The notes: generated from the sequence alone by a model not told the origin. A stretch of DNA of 64,000 bases from Paraescarpia echinospica (GCA_020002185.1 CM034544.1:30215842-30279841), one strand, 5' to 3'. Counted from the stretch's first letter, positions 44,136 to 56,739 are shown. Made by a program: numbers and translations.

Positions 44136-45961
44136 AGAAATATCATCTGTCTTCAATAAGACTGATGCGCAGTGGAATTCCCTGGCAGTGATCCATATAA
44201 GAGTCAATATTGGTCACACATAATATGTTAAAGTGTGTTTTGGCAAACTGTATGAAAGAAAATGAAGAATATATATATATATATATAATATAATGTAATA
44301 ATGGTCGATTATCACGAAAATTTGGCATATTGTCGATATGGCGATTTTCATATTATCGTTTTCATTTTTAATATGATACAGTAGACGTTGACAATTTGAA
44401 GGCCATACTGACCTTAACATGGCTATTTCTGCCAGGGAGAGGGGTTTGAAGTTACATGTTCGATTCGTTCTTGTGATACCACGCGAAACACATAGGTCGT
44501 CCATCATGCAACATTTCGTGTCTCCATAATATTAGTCATTACGCATTTTTGATGGTCTTCTGGTATTTAGAATACATACACAGTTATAAGAAATATCAAT
44601 TCATCAGCTGTCAACGCATGGTTTACTAGTTTTCTTGTTGCTTAAACTGATCATATATTCGTTTGCACTTCTTCCACGTCATACATAACATCATGTCAAA
44701 TGTTGTAAGTTTATTTATGTTGCACGTAAAACATAATATTGACATTTATGACTAAATAGAATTAAACGTTTTAACGGTATCCAATTTGTTTTTACGGGGT
44801 CATTAATTGTATGGTAATTGCGGACAAGCAAAACATGTGTTTCGCGGGTATCGTTTATACTTGTCATAATCGGGTCTGTCAGTTAGCTAATAAAGTAATT
44901 ATTTTAACTCCATCGCTTTACTGAGAACAGTTCATATCTAGTTTGACAGGGAACACATGGTCAAACATATTTAACAACATATTAGTTACAGTTTTGTTTC
45001 TGATTTAACCAAAACACAATTAACATAACATGTTGTCAACAGACTCACGAGTATACATGTTAAACAAATATTTTGGTAAGTGGTGGGTGTTATAAAACAT
45101 TTACAAAAACGCTTGCGTTTCGTCTGGTATCGCCCTTCGCGGTGATCCATTTCTAGCAATAGACAAGTACGTGATGTAAACGTGTAATTAACATAACATA
45201 CAATTATTGACCATTTAATGATAACCGTATGCTACACATATCATTATGCTGCAGACGTTGTCAATTTAACACTACTAGCGCCTCGAAGATAACAACACCT
45301 ATTGTTAAAATATATCATAATAATCGAGAATTTGTTTTCGTCGACAGTCGCATAGGCCTACACTGCCGACATAGGTTGGTGATGTTTCGTGGCGTAACAT
45401 TTCCCGTTCTTTATATCCTTCTTTCCTTGTTTGAACCAGCCTCGTGCTTGTGTCTAACAATGCGGTCGTTCACCTCTAGTCGCCATACTTCACTTCACAT
45501 ATATACTATGCATATACTAAACACGTACATGCATGCGATCAAAATCTCGATAAAAACAATGTGCAAGAAAAGTACTTGTTTTTGCGTTCAAGGACTAATG
45601 TTTGGTGGCGACTTTAGGTGATCGTGTTTATGATTTTTGCAAAGTAGCCAGTTCTGTTTGGCACATACGCTGATAAGTTAAAAACCAATTGCTGCGATTA
45701 GTATTGCATTCTTTCATAAACCGCTGGTGAAATGCGCTCTCTCGAAAATTCATATATTGCATGTATTTTCAGTGTCTTGCCGTCATAGATGTAGAAGCTT
45801 GCTGCTGGTTCTTGGCGCCGTAATGTTCATTTTTCACAAACGAATCGCCGAAGAGTGCACTTCGTTGATGCGAAACAGGCGCAACGAAACTGCCATCAAC
45901 ACCAAACGCGACGATTCCTCTTTGCGGCTAAGGTAATTGTATCTAAGAAGTTGAAGAAATT
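44136..45961. other. No gene recognised
   Basis: ORFs at 45229-45621 and 45727-45936 have no recognised motif or splice context. Confidence 0.45.
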
Positions 45962-46600
45962 CTCGGACATATCTTCCTTAACCAAACTATCTGCATAGGT
46001 CCGCCACTTTACCATTCTCATTTACAACTGACCTAAAGGAAGAGCACAACAATTTGTATATATATGTATATATATATATATACACACATATATATATATA
46101 TAGTAGAGTGGCCAAATTTTACATGGTGAGAACTTTTTTTAAATAAACCATGCATATGCGCTAGTAGTATGTGCGGTGGTCCAGCGTAGGCACTGTGCGC
46201 GGGCGTGAAGGAAATCCATGTTAAAAGATAGGGATTTCCTTCGGGGCGCGCCCATGTTAAAAGATAGGAAGTTGACGCAATACTCGGACATATCTTCCTT
46301 AACCAAACTATCTGCATAGGTCCGCCACTTTACCATTCTCATTTACAATTGACCTAAAGGGAGAGCACAACATTTTGTATATATATATGTATATGTGTAT
46401 ATATATAGATATATATTATATAAATTAGAGTGGCCAAATTTTACATGGTGAGAATTTTTTAATAAACCATGCATATGCGCTAGTAGTACGTGCGGTGGTC
46501 CAGCGTAGGCACTGTGCGCGGGAGCGAAGGAAATCCATGTTAAAAGATAGGGATTTACTTAGGGGCGCGCCCATGTTAAAAGATAGGACATTTTCCCCAT
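45962..46600. repeat. 321-bp tandem duplication
   Basis: The sequence starting CTCGGACATATCTTCCTTAA at 45962 repeats from 46283 with few changes, including the internal AT tract. Each unit ends in CCATGTTAAAAGATAGGG-type repeats with GGGGCGCGCC. Confidence 0.9.
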
Positions 46601-46720
46601 GTTAAAACAGGGATTTCCTTCGGGGCGCGCCCATGTTAAAAGATAGGAAATTTCCCCATGTTAAAAGATAGGAAATTTCCCCATGTTAAAAGATAGGAAG
46701 TTTCCCCATGTTAAACGTCA
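46575..46720. repeat. 25-bp minisatellite CCCCATGTTAAAAGATAGGA
   Basis: About five consecutive units of roughly 25 bases. Related units also end each of the 321-bp copies, and another diverged pair lies near 46785-46835. Confidence 0.9.
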
Positions 46721-46984
46721 ATTCGATTTATCGTAAAGGTATACGACTTTTTTTAGTTTGAGGTACCAATTTAGCCCTACAAATTCCATATTGAAAGATA
46801 GGAAATATTTTCTCCATGTCAAAAGATAGGCTCGGTTATAAAATAAAATATACCGAACGGCACACGTAGGCCTAGGCTCCGCCAAGGGACCGAGCCCTTA
46901 TTTGGTCGACGATGACGTGTCTAACATGTGGTGTTATAATAAGGCGACATTTATAATAAAAGGATTATAAATTCAGCGGAAACC

Positions 46985-47760
46985 TTTTTATCTGAAGTAC
47001 GTTTGTCAGTGACAGTTTGCAACTTTGTAAGTTTAAAATTGAGTTGGTACGGTTGTTTGCACGTTTGTCAGTGAAAGTTTGCAAGTTTGTTGGTACGTTT
47101 GTTTGGACGTTTGTCAGTAAAAGTTCGATAAGTTTAAAAGTATGTTTGTAGGTTTGTTTGAAAGTTTACACTCGTCCGTAGTCTCATGCAATGTCTTGTT
47201 CGATATCTCATCCGTAGTCTCATGCAATGTATCTGGTTCTGTCTAAGTCTTACCAACTCTAAAAATTATATAAACCTGTCCATTGTGTGGAAATTGCGGC
47301 GGAACCTGTCCATTTTGTGGAAATTGCGGCGGAATTTTACGAGGTAAAACTGTCCATTGTGTAGAAATTGCGGCGGAACCTGTCCATTGTGTGGCAATTG
47401 CGGCGGAACCTGTCCATTGTGTGGAAATTGCGGCGGAATTTCACGAGGTAAACTTGTCCATTGTGTGGAAATTGTGGAATTTCACGAGTTATACCTGTCG
47501 AAACAGTGAAATTTGCTGAGTTCTACTGTGGAAAGTACGTTTGTTTCGACGTTTGTCAGTGAAAGTTTGCAAATTTGTAAGTTTAAAAGTATGTTTGTAG
47601 GTTTGTTTGCACGTTTGTCAGTGAAAGTTTGCAAATGTGTAAGTTTAAAAGTATGTTTGTAGGTTTGTTTGCAAGTTTGTCAGTGACAGTTTCCAAATTT
47701 TTAATTTTAAAAGTGTTTTTAGGTTTGTTTGCACGTTTGTCAGTGAAAGTCGCTGGTCTA
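46985..47760. repeat. Composite minisatellite block
   Basis: Two families are interleaved. TG-rich units of about 60 bases (ACGTTTGTCAGTGAAAGTTT and following) lie at 46990-47170 and 47535-47755. Between them (47275-47510) are 30-bp and 45-bp units of CCTGTCCATTGTGTGGAAAT plus TGCGGCGGAA. Confidence 0.88.
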
Positions 47761-48096
47761 AGTGTGACCACAGTGTCGAAGACCACAACTCGATAGATAC
47801 AATGGTACCTGATACAAGATGATCCACCTGTGTATTCGGTGAACTGATGAGAGTCGTAGAAGTTTGGTTCTTGCAACTAGTTGATCTAAGTTTGATTCTT
47901 GGAAGTTGTTGGTCTTAGTTTGGTTAAGTTTGATCCATGGTACTGTTCCTGTGCATATCGTACACGAACCTGTTTTACGCAAATCGATGACCTTGGTATT
48001 GACAATACTTTGTTGTGAAGTGTAAGACAATTAGTAAGGTTCCCAACGTATGCTTTGCATTACACAATGAAAAAAGACACAAGATAAGGTTTGTTA

Positions 48097-48420
48097 CATA
48101 CATACGTGCTAATACGTTCAAAATGATGGCTAGCCGATTTACCACTAGTTGGACCAATTTACCATGTGTACTTGTTTAATGACGTCACTGAAGGAGAATG
48201 TTTACTGGCGCGCAAGTTTCAAATGATGGCTAGCCGATTTACCACTAGTTGGACCAATTTATCATGCGTACTTGTTTAATGACGTCAGTGATCGAGATTA
48301 CATACATACGCGCATGTTTCAAATGCTTGCTAACCGAATTACCACTAGTTGGACCGAACTACCATGCGTAGTTATTTAATGACGTCACTGATTGAGATTA
48401 CATACATACGCGCATGTTTC
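48097..48420. repeat. 100-bp tandem array with TGACGTCA in each unit
   Basis: Three units start AAATGATGGCTAGCCGATTT (or variant) at 48121, 48221 and 48321, preceded by a partial unit. TGACGTCA lies at 48180, 48280 and 48380, exactly 100 bases apart. TGACGTCA is the consensus full CRE site for CREB/ATF proteins (established). Regulatory use here is not shown. Confidence 0.92.
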
Positions 48421-50925
48421 AAATTCTGTTGCGCACTCTTCTATTATAATAACTATATTGTACAGTATACACATTGCACAAACGACTCAAGCGCTCGTGA
48501 TACTATCCACACGATTGTAGCATTTTTCCATAAGCGTGCCAGATGTAAACATGATAAAACGAGGTAAGAATAACAAATAAACACGAAATTATAAATGCAA
48601 GATTTACCATTGGCATTGGCCTGCGCGAGCTCTCACACACACACGCTTTGCTACCTCCGTGAATATGCATACACACATAAATGTGTGTGCCTGCCTGCCT
48701 GCCTGCCTTCCTGCCTGCCTGCCTGTTTGTCTGTCTAACTCTCTGTCTGTCAATCTGTGTATCTGACAGTCTGTCTAACTGCCGTCCGTCCGCCCGTCTG
48801 TCCGATCATGAATTGTATATTTATTTATTTATTATTATTATCTGTTATGTAGGTTTTGGTATTTTTAGGTTTGTTTACTACATTTTTTATTTTAATGCAG
48901 TTCTAGCCTTTTTATACGTTTAATTAGCTTAACTAGCCTATTATTTTAAATACTTTATTCATTAATATTGTATTGTATATTTATTATTATTATTTTATGT
49001 ATGTCTTGATACTTTTAACTTAGGTATGTTTAGTACATTTTTAATTTAATGCAGTTCTAGTCTTTTTATATATTTAATTCTATTATCTACATTTTAGCAG
49101 CTATTAGTTGTCAACACCCTTGAACAGAGTCCTACTCTGGATATGAGTGTATAAATAAAGTATACTATTATTTATTCTTAAACACACAATTTTATTATTA
49201 ATACAACGCCCGTCGACATGCCCGGTATTCAACAGACAACACTCTCAATCTCTCAAACTTCAAAGTCAAAGTAATGCCAATAATTACTTTAAAAACCATT
49301 ATGACAGGTATATTTACCTTGCACGGTTTGGTCACTCTCGCAAATAGGTCACCCTTTAGGCTTAGCGTGAACCTTGCAATCTTACTGGATACTACGTTAA
49401 ATACGCCATTACTAGCATTACTGCCACTAGTCTATATTAGACATAGTAAGACTTAGTCGAATATGTTGTTCACTATGAATACGAATGTCCTACTAAGTCT
49501 CGAAGATAATTTACGTAAATAAATATTTGATAACGGCTAATGCTTTAGTCTTTTAGAATATTGACACTTTTCTTAAAGGTTTGATATGGTTTCTTGCAAA
49601 ACTGCTTATTTTGTTAACTATAGTATGGTATAGACATACGTATATATGTATACATATATAAATATCATTGACATTGTCCGTCCCACTCTAAAATGCGTCG
49701 CATCGAATCTCGTGAGATCTAGTCGCTAATCTCTGCGTGACTTACGAGAATTGAGCGTGACTTCAAGGCAATTACGTCACGTGCGAACAATTGTCTTTCA
49801 TTGGTTATCACCAAGGTACGAGCGCTCGAGTCGTTTGTGCAATGTGTATACTATACCATATATATAGGCATTATATTAATAGAAGAGCGCGCAACATTTG
49901 TCGGCGTCCGCAATGACCGCTCGCCTTTCAACGTATGTTTATTTACAATACGACGCCAAATCCAACGTCCACGAACACAACCATATGCCCAAATGAATAA
50001 ACTTTCACAATACCTGTCCTTTACTCATCATAACCTTGTATACTGGACCACTCGGTTTCTGCCTTACTCAAGCATAATATGCAGTTGTCACCAACAATTT
50101 TTGAAATCGTTCAGTAACGTATCAATATTATTAATTAGAACCACTTATTTCATCAATGGCATGCAAACGAAGCGTCAAATAAGTTGTTTTTAGTTAAATA
50201 CTTACAATATTCGTAAGACGATAATCACTTCACGCGCCATACGGAAGCACTCGGTTTCTGCCTCAACGTGTTCAAAATCATCACTGTGCGACAAATCGCA
50301 ACGCATTCACTGTATGAACGCCACGGGCTTTTCGTTAACTTTCCCGTGGTGATTAGGTTGAATAGTTGCTTACAATTTCGCCCGATAAATTTATATATTA
50401 CGGTTGTTTACATCACCGTCACCGATGACGGCGATGTGGTGCACTGTAGTCACGTGGTCTGCGTTCGCTATCAAAATATCTGTCAAAAACCTGTTTGCCT
50501 CGTTTTAATTTGAGACAAATAACTTTGCTGCAAGTTTGTAGACGTCCTTTGCTCATTTTGTCAGATATATCTGACTAAAGATGTATTTAATATGAGATCC
50601 AGTTATATAATCGTAATGAGGCAGAAACTCAGATAGGGCAGAAACCGAGTAGGTGACTATCCGTATTATCGAAAGTGGTCATTATTCACGGCACAAATTC
50701 GATACGACCAAAGAAAGCACACTCGCGTATGGTCGCGTGAAGCTGTAATCGAAAACGAGACGTGACACACGCTGTTTTGAAAATATTCTACCCAGCCATT
50801 ATAATACCTATAACGGCATAGTATACTCTTTTCACAAACGTCTCGAACGCTCGTGAACCAATGAGCTTATAGCCAAGCGCATTCTAGAATGTACTAACTG
50901 TTGCAAATAACATACTTTTTTAACA
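48421..50925. other. No gene recognised; flank of the THAP exon
   Basis: Contains a CTGCCTGC-type repeat (48690-48800) and a short motif CTCGGTTTCTGCC repeated at about 50050 and 50249, with reverse complements near 50625-50650. No exon supported. Confidence 0.45.
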
Positions 50926-51194
50926 ATGCAAGCTGCGCGTGCTGCACCGTCTTGTACTGATACAAGGTCTTTGGTTATAACCGAAAATCTATTTGGACAG
51001 GATGCGTCACTGAGCAAGAAAATGGCAGTCTACAATTTTTCTCCGCCATTCGGGAGGCAAGCGCATGCAGAGCAGAGTGTTGACATCAAGGTATCAAATC
51101 AGCCGGGGTGTTATTGTTCGGCAAAGAATTGCCAAAACAGAAAGTCGTCACGTCCTGGTATTGCTTTTTTCCGTTTTCCAAGCAGAAAAGAAAA
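50926..51194 (+). CDS. THAP-domain protein, first coding exon
   Basis: The frame from ATG at 50926 (alternative ATG at 51021) leads into CYCSAKNCQNRKSSRPGIAF and FRFPSRKEK, ending AA|GTAAGA at 51195. This is the N-terminal part of a THAP zinc finger: C-x(n)-C, then GIAF-x-RFP. It is a DNA-binding module shared by host regulators and P-element-like transposases. The usual second half (W, C-x2-H, AVPTIF) should be in a later exon. None was recognised before 58 kb, so the gene may be broken or have a long intron. Antisense LINE sequence starts six bases after the donor. Confidence 0.68.
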
Positions 51195-51200
51195 GTAAGA

Positions 51201-51385
51201 TTGAATTGAAAAACCTTTATTGTTCATAGAATGGTTTACATAGTATGGGAATTTTCCTTTAGGCTCACTCTGTGCTAGGAGATATATACACATATATATA
51301 TTGTAAATATATGATATATGTTTTGAAGTGCAATATATTCAGTTTCAATCTCCCTGTGCATATACGCACATGCACACAATTGCAC
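51201..51385 (-). mobile_element. 3' end of Rex1-like LINE, antisense
   Basis: The first 80 bases are close to the reverse complement of the 3' end of the element at 58563-60278 (ATTGAATTGAAAA against TTTTCAATTCAAT, and GGTTTACATAGTATGG against CCATACTATGCAAACC). It is therefore a short 5'-truncated copy of the same family, in intron 1 of the THAP gene. Confidence 0.85.
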
Positions 51386-51769
51386 ATTATACGTTGACAT
51401 GGTATACAACCGCAGGTTCAGGCTTAGAATTCAGTATGGTTATGGCTGAAGGAACAAAAAGATATATGCCTGTAATAATATACTACACATAAAGTACAAT
51501 TGTCTATTGTATTTGTAATAGCATATTATAAAGGTTTATGATACCACACGGCTCTCTAGCATGGAGTTTTCCAAGGCTCTTGTATTATCATTGTGTGTAC
51601 ATTTTGTTTTTTTGCAACTAAAGGTGATGTGATACCCAGTATTTTTTAAACAACATGTATGCCTAAAAAGATGTTGAATTAGGGAGAGAACGAACAAAAT
51701 AGGGTAGCATGATTTAGGCCAACATAAAAACTTAACATAATGCAGATTAACGGAATGTTCCGAAATGTG
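51386..51769. other. No gene recognised
   Basis: AT-rich intronic or intergenic sequence with no recognised feature. Confidence 0.4.
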
Positions 51770-52025
51770 ACGTCAAGTTCGAACAAATGCCTCCCGTCGT
51801 ATCTTCTAGCGTGGTGTTATGTTTTGTTCCAAACTGTAATCATTATTCTGAAAGTCATACTTGTACTTCTTTGTGGTTCCCATAGGTTGAAAATGAGAAG
51901 CATATATGGGTGAAACAAATTAGGTATTTCATGTATTCTGGAAAGTAAAAACGATATTTCAACGCAAGCTCCTTGATCGCAGTAACAAAATCGATCGCGG
52001 TGCAATGTATGTTTTGTTGTGAATA
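51770..52025 (-). repeat. Dispersed repeat family X, copy 1
   Basis: Reverse complement matches 53279-53475. It includes GGTGCAATG, CTTTCCAGAATACATGAAAT-like sequence, GAACCACAAAGAAGTACAAG and GGAACAAAACATAACACCA. No coding potential recognised; probably a nonautonomous transposon or SINE-like unit. Confidence 0.75.
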
Positions 52026-53259
52026 ACGCTACTTTTATCACAAAATGCGGAAAGATAACCTGCAAACATCGTACAATTATTGTACGAAATTGTTAAAATC
52101 GAAGGATTTTATAATAATCTTGAAATATGGAACAAAATCTCTTCCAGGCTGAGAAGTCAGGCAGCGGTAATAAGATGGCGTTTTTGGTGAGCCTCAATCG
52201 GAGGTGCAATTGGCTGGTTTAAAAAACGATTTTGGGTTGTTTAGTCCACGATTGTAATAATACTGTTGTGATTCACACGTACAGGTTTATTGATTTCTAA
52301 AAGTTGCAAGAAGATTGCAAATATAGATAACAATCAGATATTCTAAAAATATATTTTGTTGAGAAAAACCATTCGTACTCTCGGGGACCACTTCCTGAAA
52401 ATCTATGCCTATTATGGGTATCCATGTTAGTTCACCATTAATAAAGACCCTTTTTTGTAGGGTGATTTACCCATTGAAAATAAACCGCTAGCATCGCTAA
52501 CGTTTGTTCGAATAAGGCTAATGGCGTCAGTAGGCCCCTATCTCTGCACTTGCTGCATACTTCTCAGACGAGCCCAAACCGCTTAAAAGGGGAGACAATC
52601 ATGTCAGATCTGATCATGTTAACAGTTTCATTATTTTCTAAGCGTTTTTCGAGGTGCGGTGCATGCTAGAATGGAGGAGAAATAATTCATATCAGCGCTA
52701 AGTGTGAAAATATGCTATAGACTACCAGAAATTGGTCCAAATCCAAGACAATAACCAGTTTTCGTGGTAGCAAGGCTCCCAGTTATATGTTCATAGACAT
52801 TTGTGGAGTTAATTATTATATGCAACACATATAATTGATGTTACTCTTAATTAACTGCATAGTGTGTTTATTAACTTTGTATAGTAAGTAATTTTGCTAA
52901 CAGCATATTTACATTTAAAAAAATGTGTTAATAATCATATTGTTGACATTCTACATATGCGTCGGAACGTGATGAATATATCATCAAAACGCTCCAACTG
53001 CAGGCTAACAAAAAAATCCAACTGCACCCCTCTTGAGGCTCACTAAAATCCCCAATTGTATCCCCAAATAAGTTTCCCTAAAATCCTCCGACTGCATTCT
53101 CCTTGAGGGTGACCAAAAACTCCAACTTATATCACGACCGCTCCCTAAATTTTAAGCCTGAAACTTATTTTGTTCCTTATTTCACGATATTATAAAATCC
53201 TTCGACATTGGCAATTTCTATATGAATTAAATAGTATTGACAGGTTGTCTGCGTGATGC
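52026..53259. other. No gene recognised
   Basis: Contains a degenerate repeat, AAAATCCTCCGACTGCATTC-like, at 52985-53135 (reverse relative of 18460-18620). Otherwise nothing seen. Confidence 0.45.
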
Positions 53260-53264
53260 ACATC

Positions 53265-53510
53265 AAAAACCACTGTTGCACCGCGACCGATATTGTCAAT
53301 GCGATAAAATAGCTTGCGTTACAAAATACTTTTCTCGTTCCAGAATATAAAACATACCAAAAATGTTTCACCCATGTTTGCTTCTCAATTTCAACTTATG
53401 GGAACCATAAAGAACTACATTTATGACTTTCAGAACATCGATTACAGTATAGAACAAAACATAACACCATGCTAACAGATACGACAGGAAACATTTGTTG
53501 GAACCAGCTG
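53265..53510 (+). repeat. Dispersed repeat family X, copy 2
   Basis: Inverted relative to copy 1 about 1.3 kb away. Shorter matches occur at 24568-24630 and 58238-58290 (GGAACCATAAAGAACTACAA, then GACTTTCAGAATAATGATTA). Confidence 0.75.
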
Positions 53511-55196
53511 GGCCGGTAGCTATGCGGCGTGACGTCATCACTTCGGTTCTATATGACGTACGGTGCTAAGGACGCTAGTAAATAATTGGCAGTTTCTTTT
53601 TGCAATTTGTTTTGAACAAAATATCCGCATACCCCGTTTTTGAAACGACGTGGAATTATTGGAAAAAACAAGTAGGTAGCATGTCGTTTAGGAAAATAAT
53701 ACTGTTTTAAGCTTAGCGGCGTAAATTATTTCGCCTGTGACACTGTAGTCTGTAGGGAGCCCTATATCAAGTTACCGACTGTAAACAATATACAATGCCA
53801 ATGGCGTTGTCGTTTTATAACTTATCGCCTACACACACGCACGCACGCACACACACATACACCTATTTGTTGTGTTGTACCATGCTACACCTGACACTGC
53901 ATCAACACCAGCGAGCAACGGACATTCACTTTAACACTTACATATATTATATTTGTCTCAATTTGGGACGTAAAAGAACCACTGAGGACGACAAGCACCC
54001 TGGCAGTGACCACCCTCAGTGCCAGCATAGAAAGGTCGGCTTGGCGATAATGTTCTGAAAAAGGCTGACTAGTTGAATGAGACCTCATAAGATCATAACA
54101 TTGTAACCACACAATATACAGACTAATCAGTTAATAAAACGTTGCCGAGTGCTGGAAACAACTAGAATTAGAGTACACACACACACACACACACACAGAT
54201 CGTACTTGTGAAAATGTGGGGAATGCTAAAATGTGAATGTTTTTAGTTTATATACTGGGTACTGAAAGTACTTCCCAATTTCGACGTACGTAATAGGAAA
54301 AGTCACTTTAACAAACAAAACTCTTCCATACAATATCCATATTAAAAATGGTCAACACATATTTAGTCAAATTTATACAAACAAATAGTTGTTGTTTAGG
54401 GTGAAGTACTTACCATTTTTAAACAACGAAACTCCCTACCGTCAATACAGTCATAGGCCGTTCAAGTTAGCACCATTATTACTTTAATCGAGTTATGTAA
54501 AACAATTAAATAACAAAACAACAAAAAATCTGTACTAAGTGCAATTCTAAGAAATAGTGGACATTAGTGCAACAAAATGTATTGTGAAACTTGCTTAATT
54601 AGATCAGTGAACTTAAAGTTGATAGAGGGTGTAATTATATATATATATACATATATATAAAGTTAGGTATTTTGTGTCGATTGTTTTGATAATATTAGCC
54701 GTTGACCTAAACGAGGCTAGAAACATTTAAAGTTTTTATTCATCGTCTTCTTGTTTATTATGTATATTCATAGAGGAATGAAATGGGACACATGTTGAAC
54801 AACACACTGTCCACACAAATGTGAACAGGTTAAAGGGACATTTAATAGTATAATGTCAGTCAAAAGGACTAAAGGAAACACGTAACACCTTACAAACTAT
54901 GCAAATGTTACTGTACACGTAAAATGGAAGCACCACCCTAATATGCTTAACATTTTGCCATCAGAATGGCGTTTTTTGAAATGCTTATTGTTACCCATGT
55001 TTTTTATTGTTTGTAAAAATAACACTATTTGCCTAAAATAAAATATTGAAATTAATGTCATCTGTTCCAAAACATTAAGTACTGCTCACGTAATTTATGT
55101 TAGTAGAAGTAAATTTAAATTAATGCAATAGGAACATCAAAGAATAAATAATAAACAAGCATAAAATAAGTAAGTAATAAACATCCACATGTTGCA
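53511..55196. other. No gene recognised
   Basis: Short (AC)n tracts near 53828-53862 and 54174-54198. No exon supported. Confidence 0.45.
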
Positions 55197-55430
55197 CTAG
55201 CCACACTGGTCACTACCTTGGACACCCCTGTATGTTTCCCTGAACTGCCGACTGTATTCGGAACGCTTTGAGGCATCATAGTTCAACAACATGAAGGATT
55301 ACTTGAAATAGGATGCTATTCCAACACTATTTCCCAACCAACCGAAGCTGGCCAAACCCGACTGCACAGTTCCACCAGTCTTCATAACTGCTCCACCAAA
55401 AGCACCGCCCAACAAAAGTAATATAGGCAT
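55197..55430 (-). CDS. Small glycine-rich ORF with internal stop, unrecognised
   Basis: The minus strand opens with ATG at 55430 and reads MPILLLLGGAFGGAVMKTGG, then TVQSGLASFGWLGNSVGIAS and YFK, then TAA at 55301-55299. The same frame continues SFMLLNYDASKRSEYSRQFR and ETYRGVQGSDQCG to TAG at 55199-55197. The hydrophobic glycine-rich start and charged end look protein-like, and the TAA could be a C-to-T change at a Gln codon. Not recognised; possibly a short pseudogene. Confidence 0.35.
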
Positions 55431-55720
55431 TTTTTCAAATATTTGTTATTAATGTTTACTAATCATTGACGTTTGTTCTTTCATTCTATCGTTCATATTT
55501 TTGTTCGTTCTTTCACTAATTATAAAATGAATCGATTATACGAGTCATTGCAATGGTTCCTGTTATTAATTATTCAGCTTATGAAAATTAACCAGTGAAA
55601 AGTACTTATTTCAGCTCCCCGATGTACCGGACACAAAACTTACAATAAACTACCAGAGGCACAAGGATTTGCCAGTGAAATAAAATCGGATATAGTCCAG
55701 GACTTTTAGGGTCAAACCTA

Positions 55721-56472
55721 AAAGTCGATAACGATAAGCTGATTTTTGCACCACATATCCCTGGAAATGTCTGAAGCAACATACTTGGAGTCTCCAGGAA
55801 TCCTTGAATTAACCACATAATTCAAGATGGCGTCCGAAATTGCGGCAACGCGATAAACCTACTGTATTAGTCTAAATCTTTAGGAATATAAGGCACATAT
55901 GTATATATCTAGGGTGGGGTGTGCAACCATTCTATAACCGATGACATTTCATCTTCTCTGCCATTCACGTCTGCCATTTTAAAGATGGCGGTCGTCAATA
56001 CAAATGTAAATATATCTTAGTAAATACGTCATGTAGAGCAGTAATTTGTATACGAGTGTATATATATATATATATTTGTGGACGATTTAAAAAACAGTTA
56101 AATGTAACCTTCGTCGATATTAATATATTAGCCATTATATATATAAAATCCTATTATTTCCGTATCTTAAGAACGTAGCCCTACCCACATATTTAACAAC
56201 AGAATGTAGTTTTTAGGTACCGCGATTTCAAATATATTACTTCTGACCTTCGCCGACATTCAAATATCCGCCATTTTTTTAAATGGCGCCCGTCAGAACA
56301 TAATATTAACGTTTCTTAAAAATTATGTAACCTAGAGCCACATAGTTGATCTCAAAATTGAGTTTTTTAGGTGTGACGATTTCATATATATTACTTTTGA
56401 TTTTTGCCAACATTCACATCAATAGTTAGTGGATCTGTGGTGCAAAAATCAGCTTATTATTATTATCGACTT
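55721..56472. mobile_element. Nonautonomous element with about 34-bp terminal inverted repeats
   Basis: The left end AAGTCGATAACGATAAGCTG plus ATTTTTGCACCACA matches the reverse complement of the right end (about 56437-56472), apart from a small indel in an ATA run. The 750-bp interior has no ORF. It carries diverged direct repeats with CCGCCATTTT and AAATGGCG motifs, about 300 bases apart. It resembles a MITE-type DNA transposon; a target-site duplication was not identified. Confidence 0.65.
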
Positions 56473-56739
56473 CATACATGTCAACCTGAGAGGATCCAAA
56501 TGACTGAGACTTTTTTCCACTCGACGACGGACGCGCGCGCATGTGGGCACCGACATCGTGTGGGCGTCGCGCGCGTCAAAAACCCATTCTGTCACACGAT
56601 ATGACAGACATGAGGCATCTAGTGAACTTATGTACATTTATATACGGAAAATGTGTGTCAACAGTGATTTGGCAATTAAGGTGGGTTTCTGTTAAGCAGG
56701 TTGTAGTTCATTGTGGCTTTCTTGGACATATGTATAGCA
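56473..56739. other. Short spacer, no gene recognised
   Basis: Small ORFs only. Confidence 0.4.

Noticed and set aside
43801..44207. Pro/Ser/Leu and Arg/Gly/Glu-rich ORFs
   Set aside because: Low-complexity pyrimidine repeat read on both strands.
45229..45621. 130-codon plus-strand ORF
   Set aside because: No domain, no repeat relation and no splice support; likely chance.
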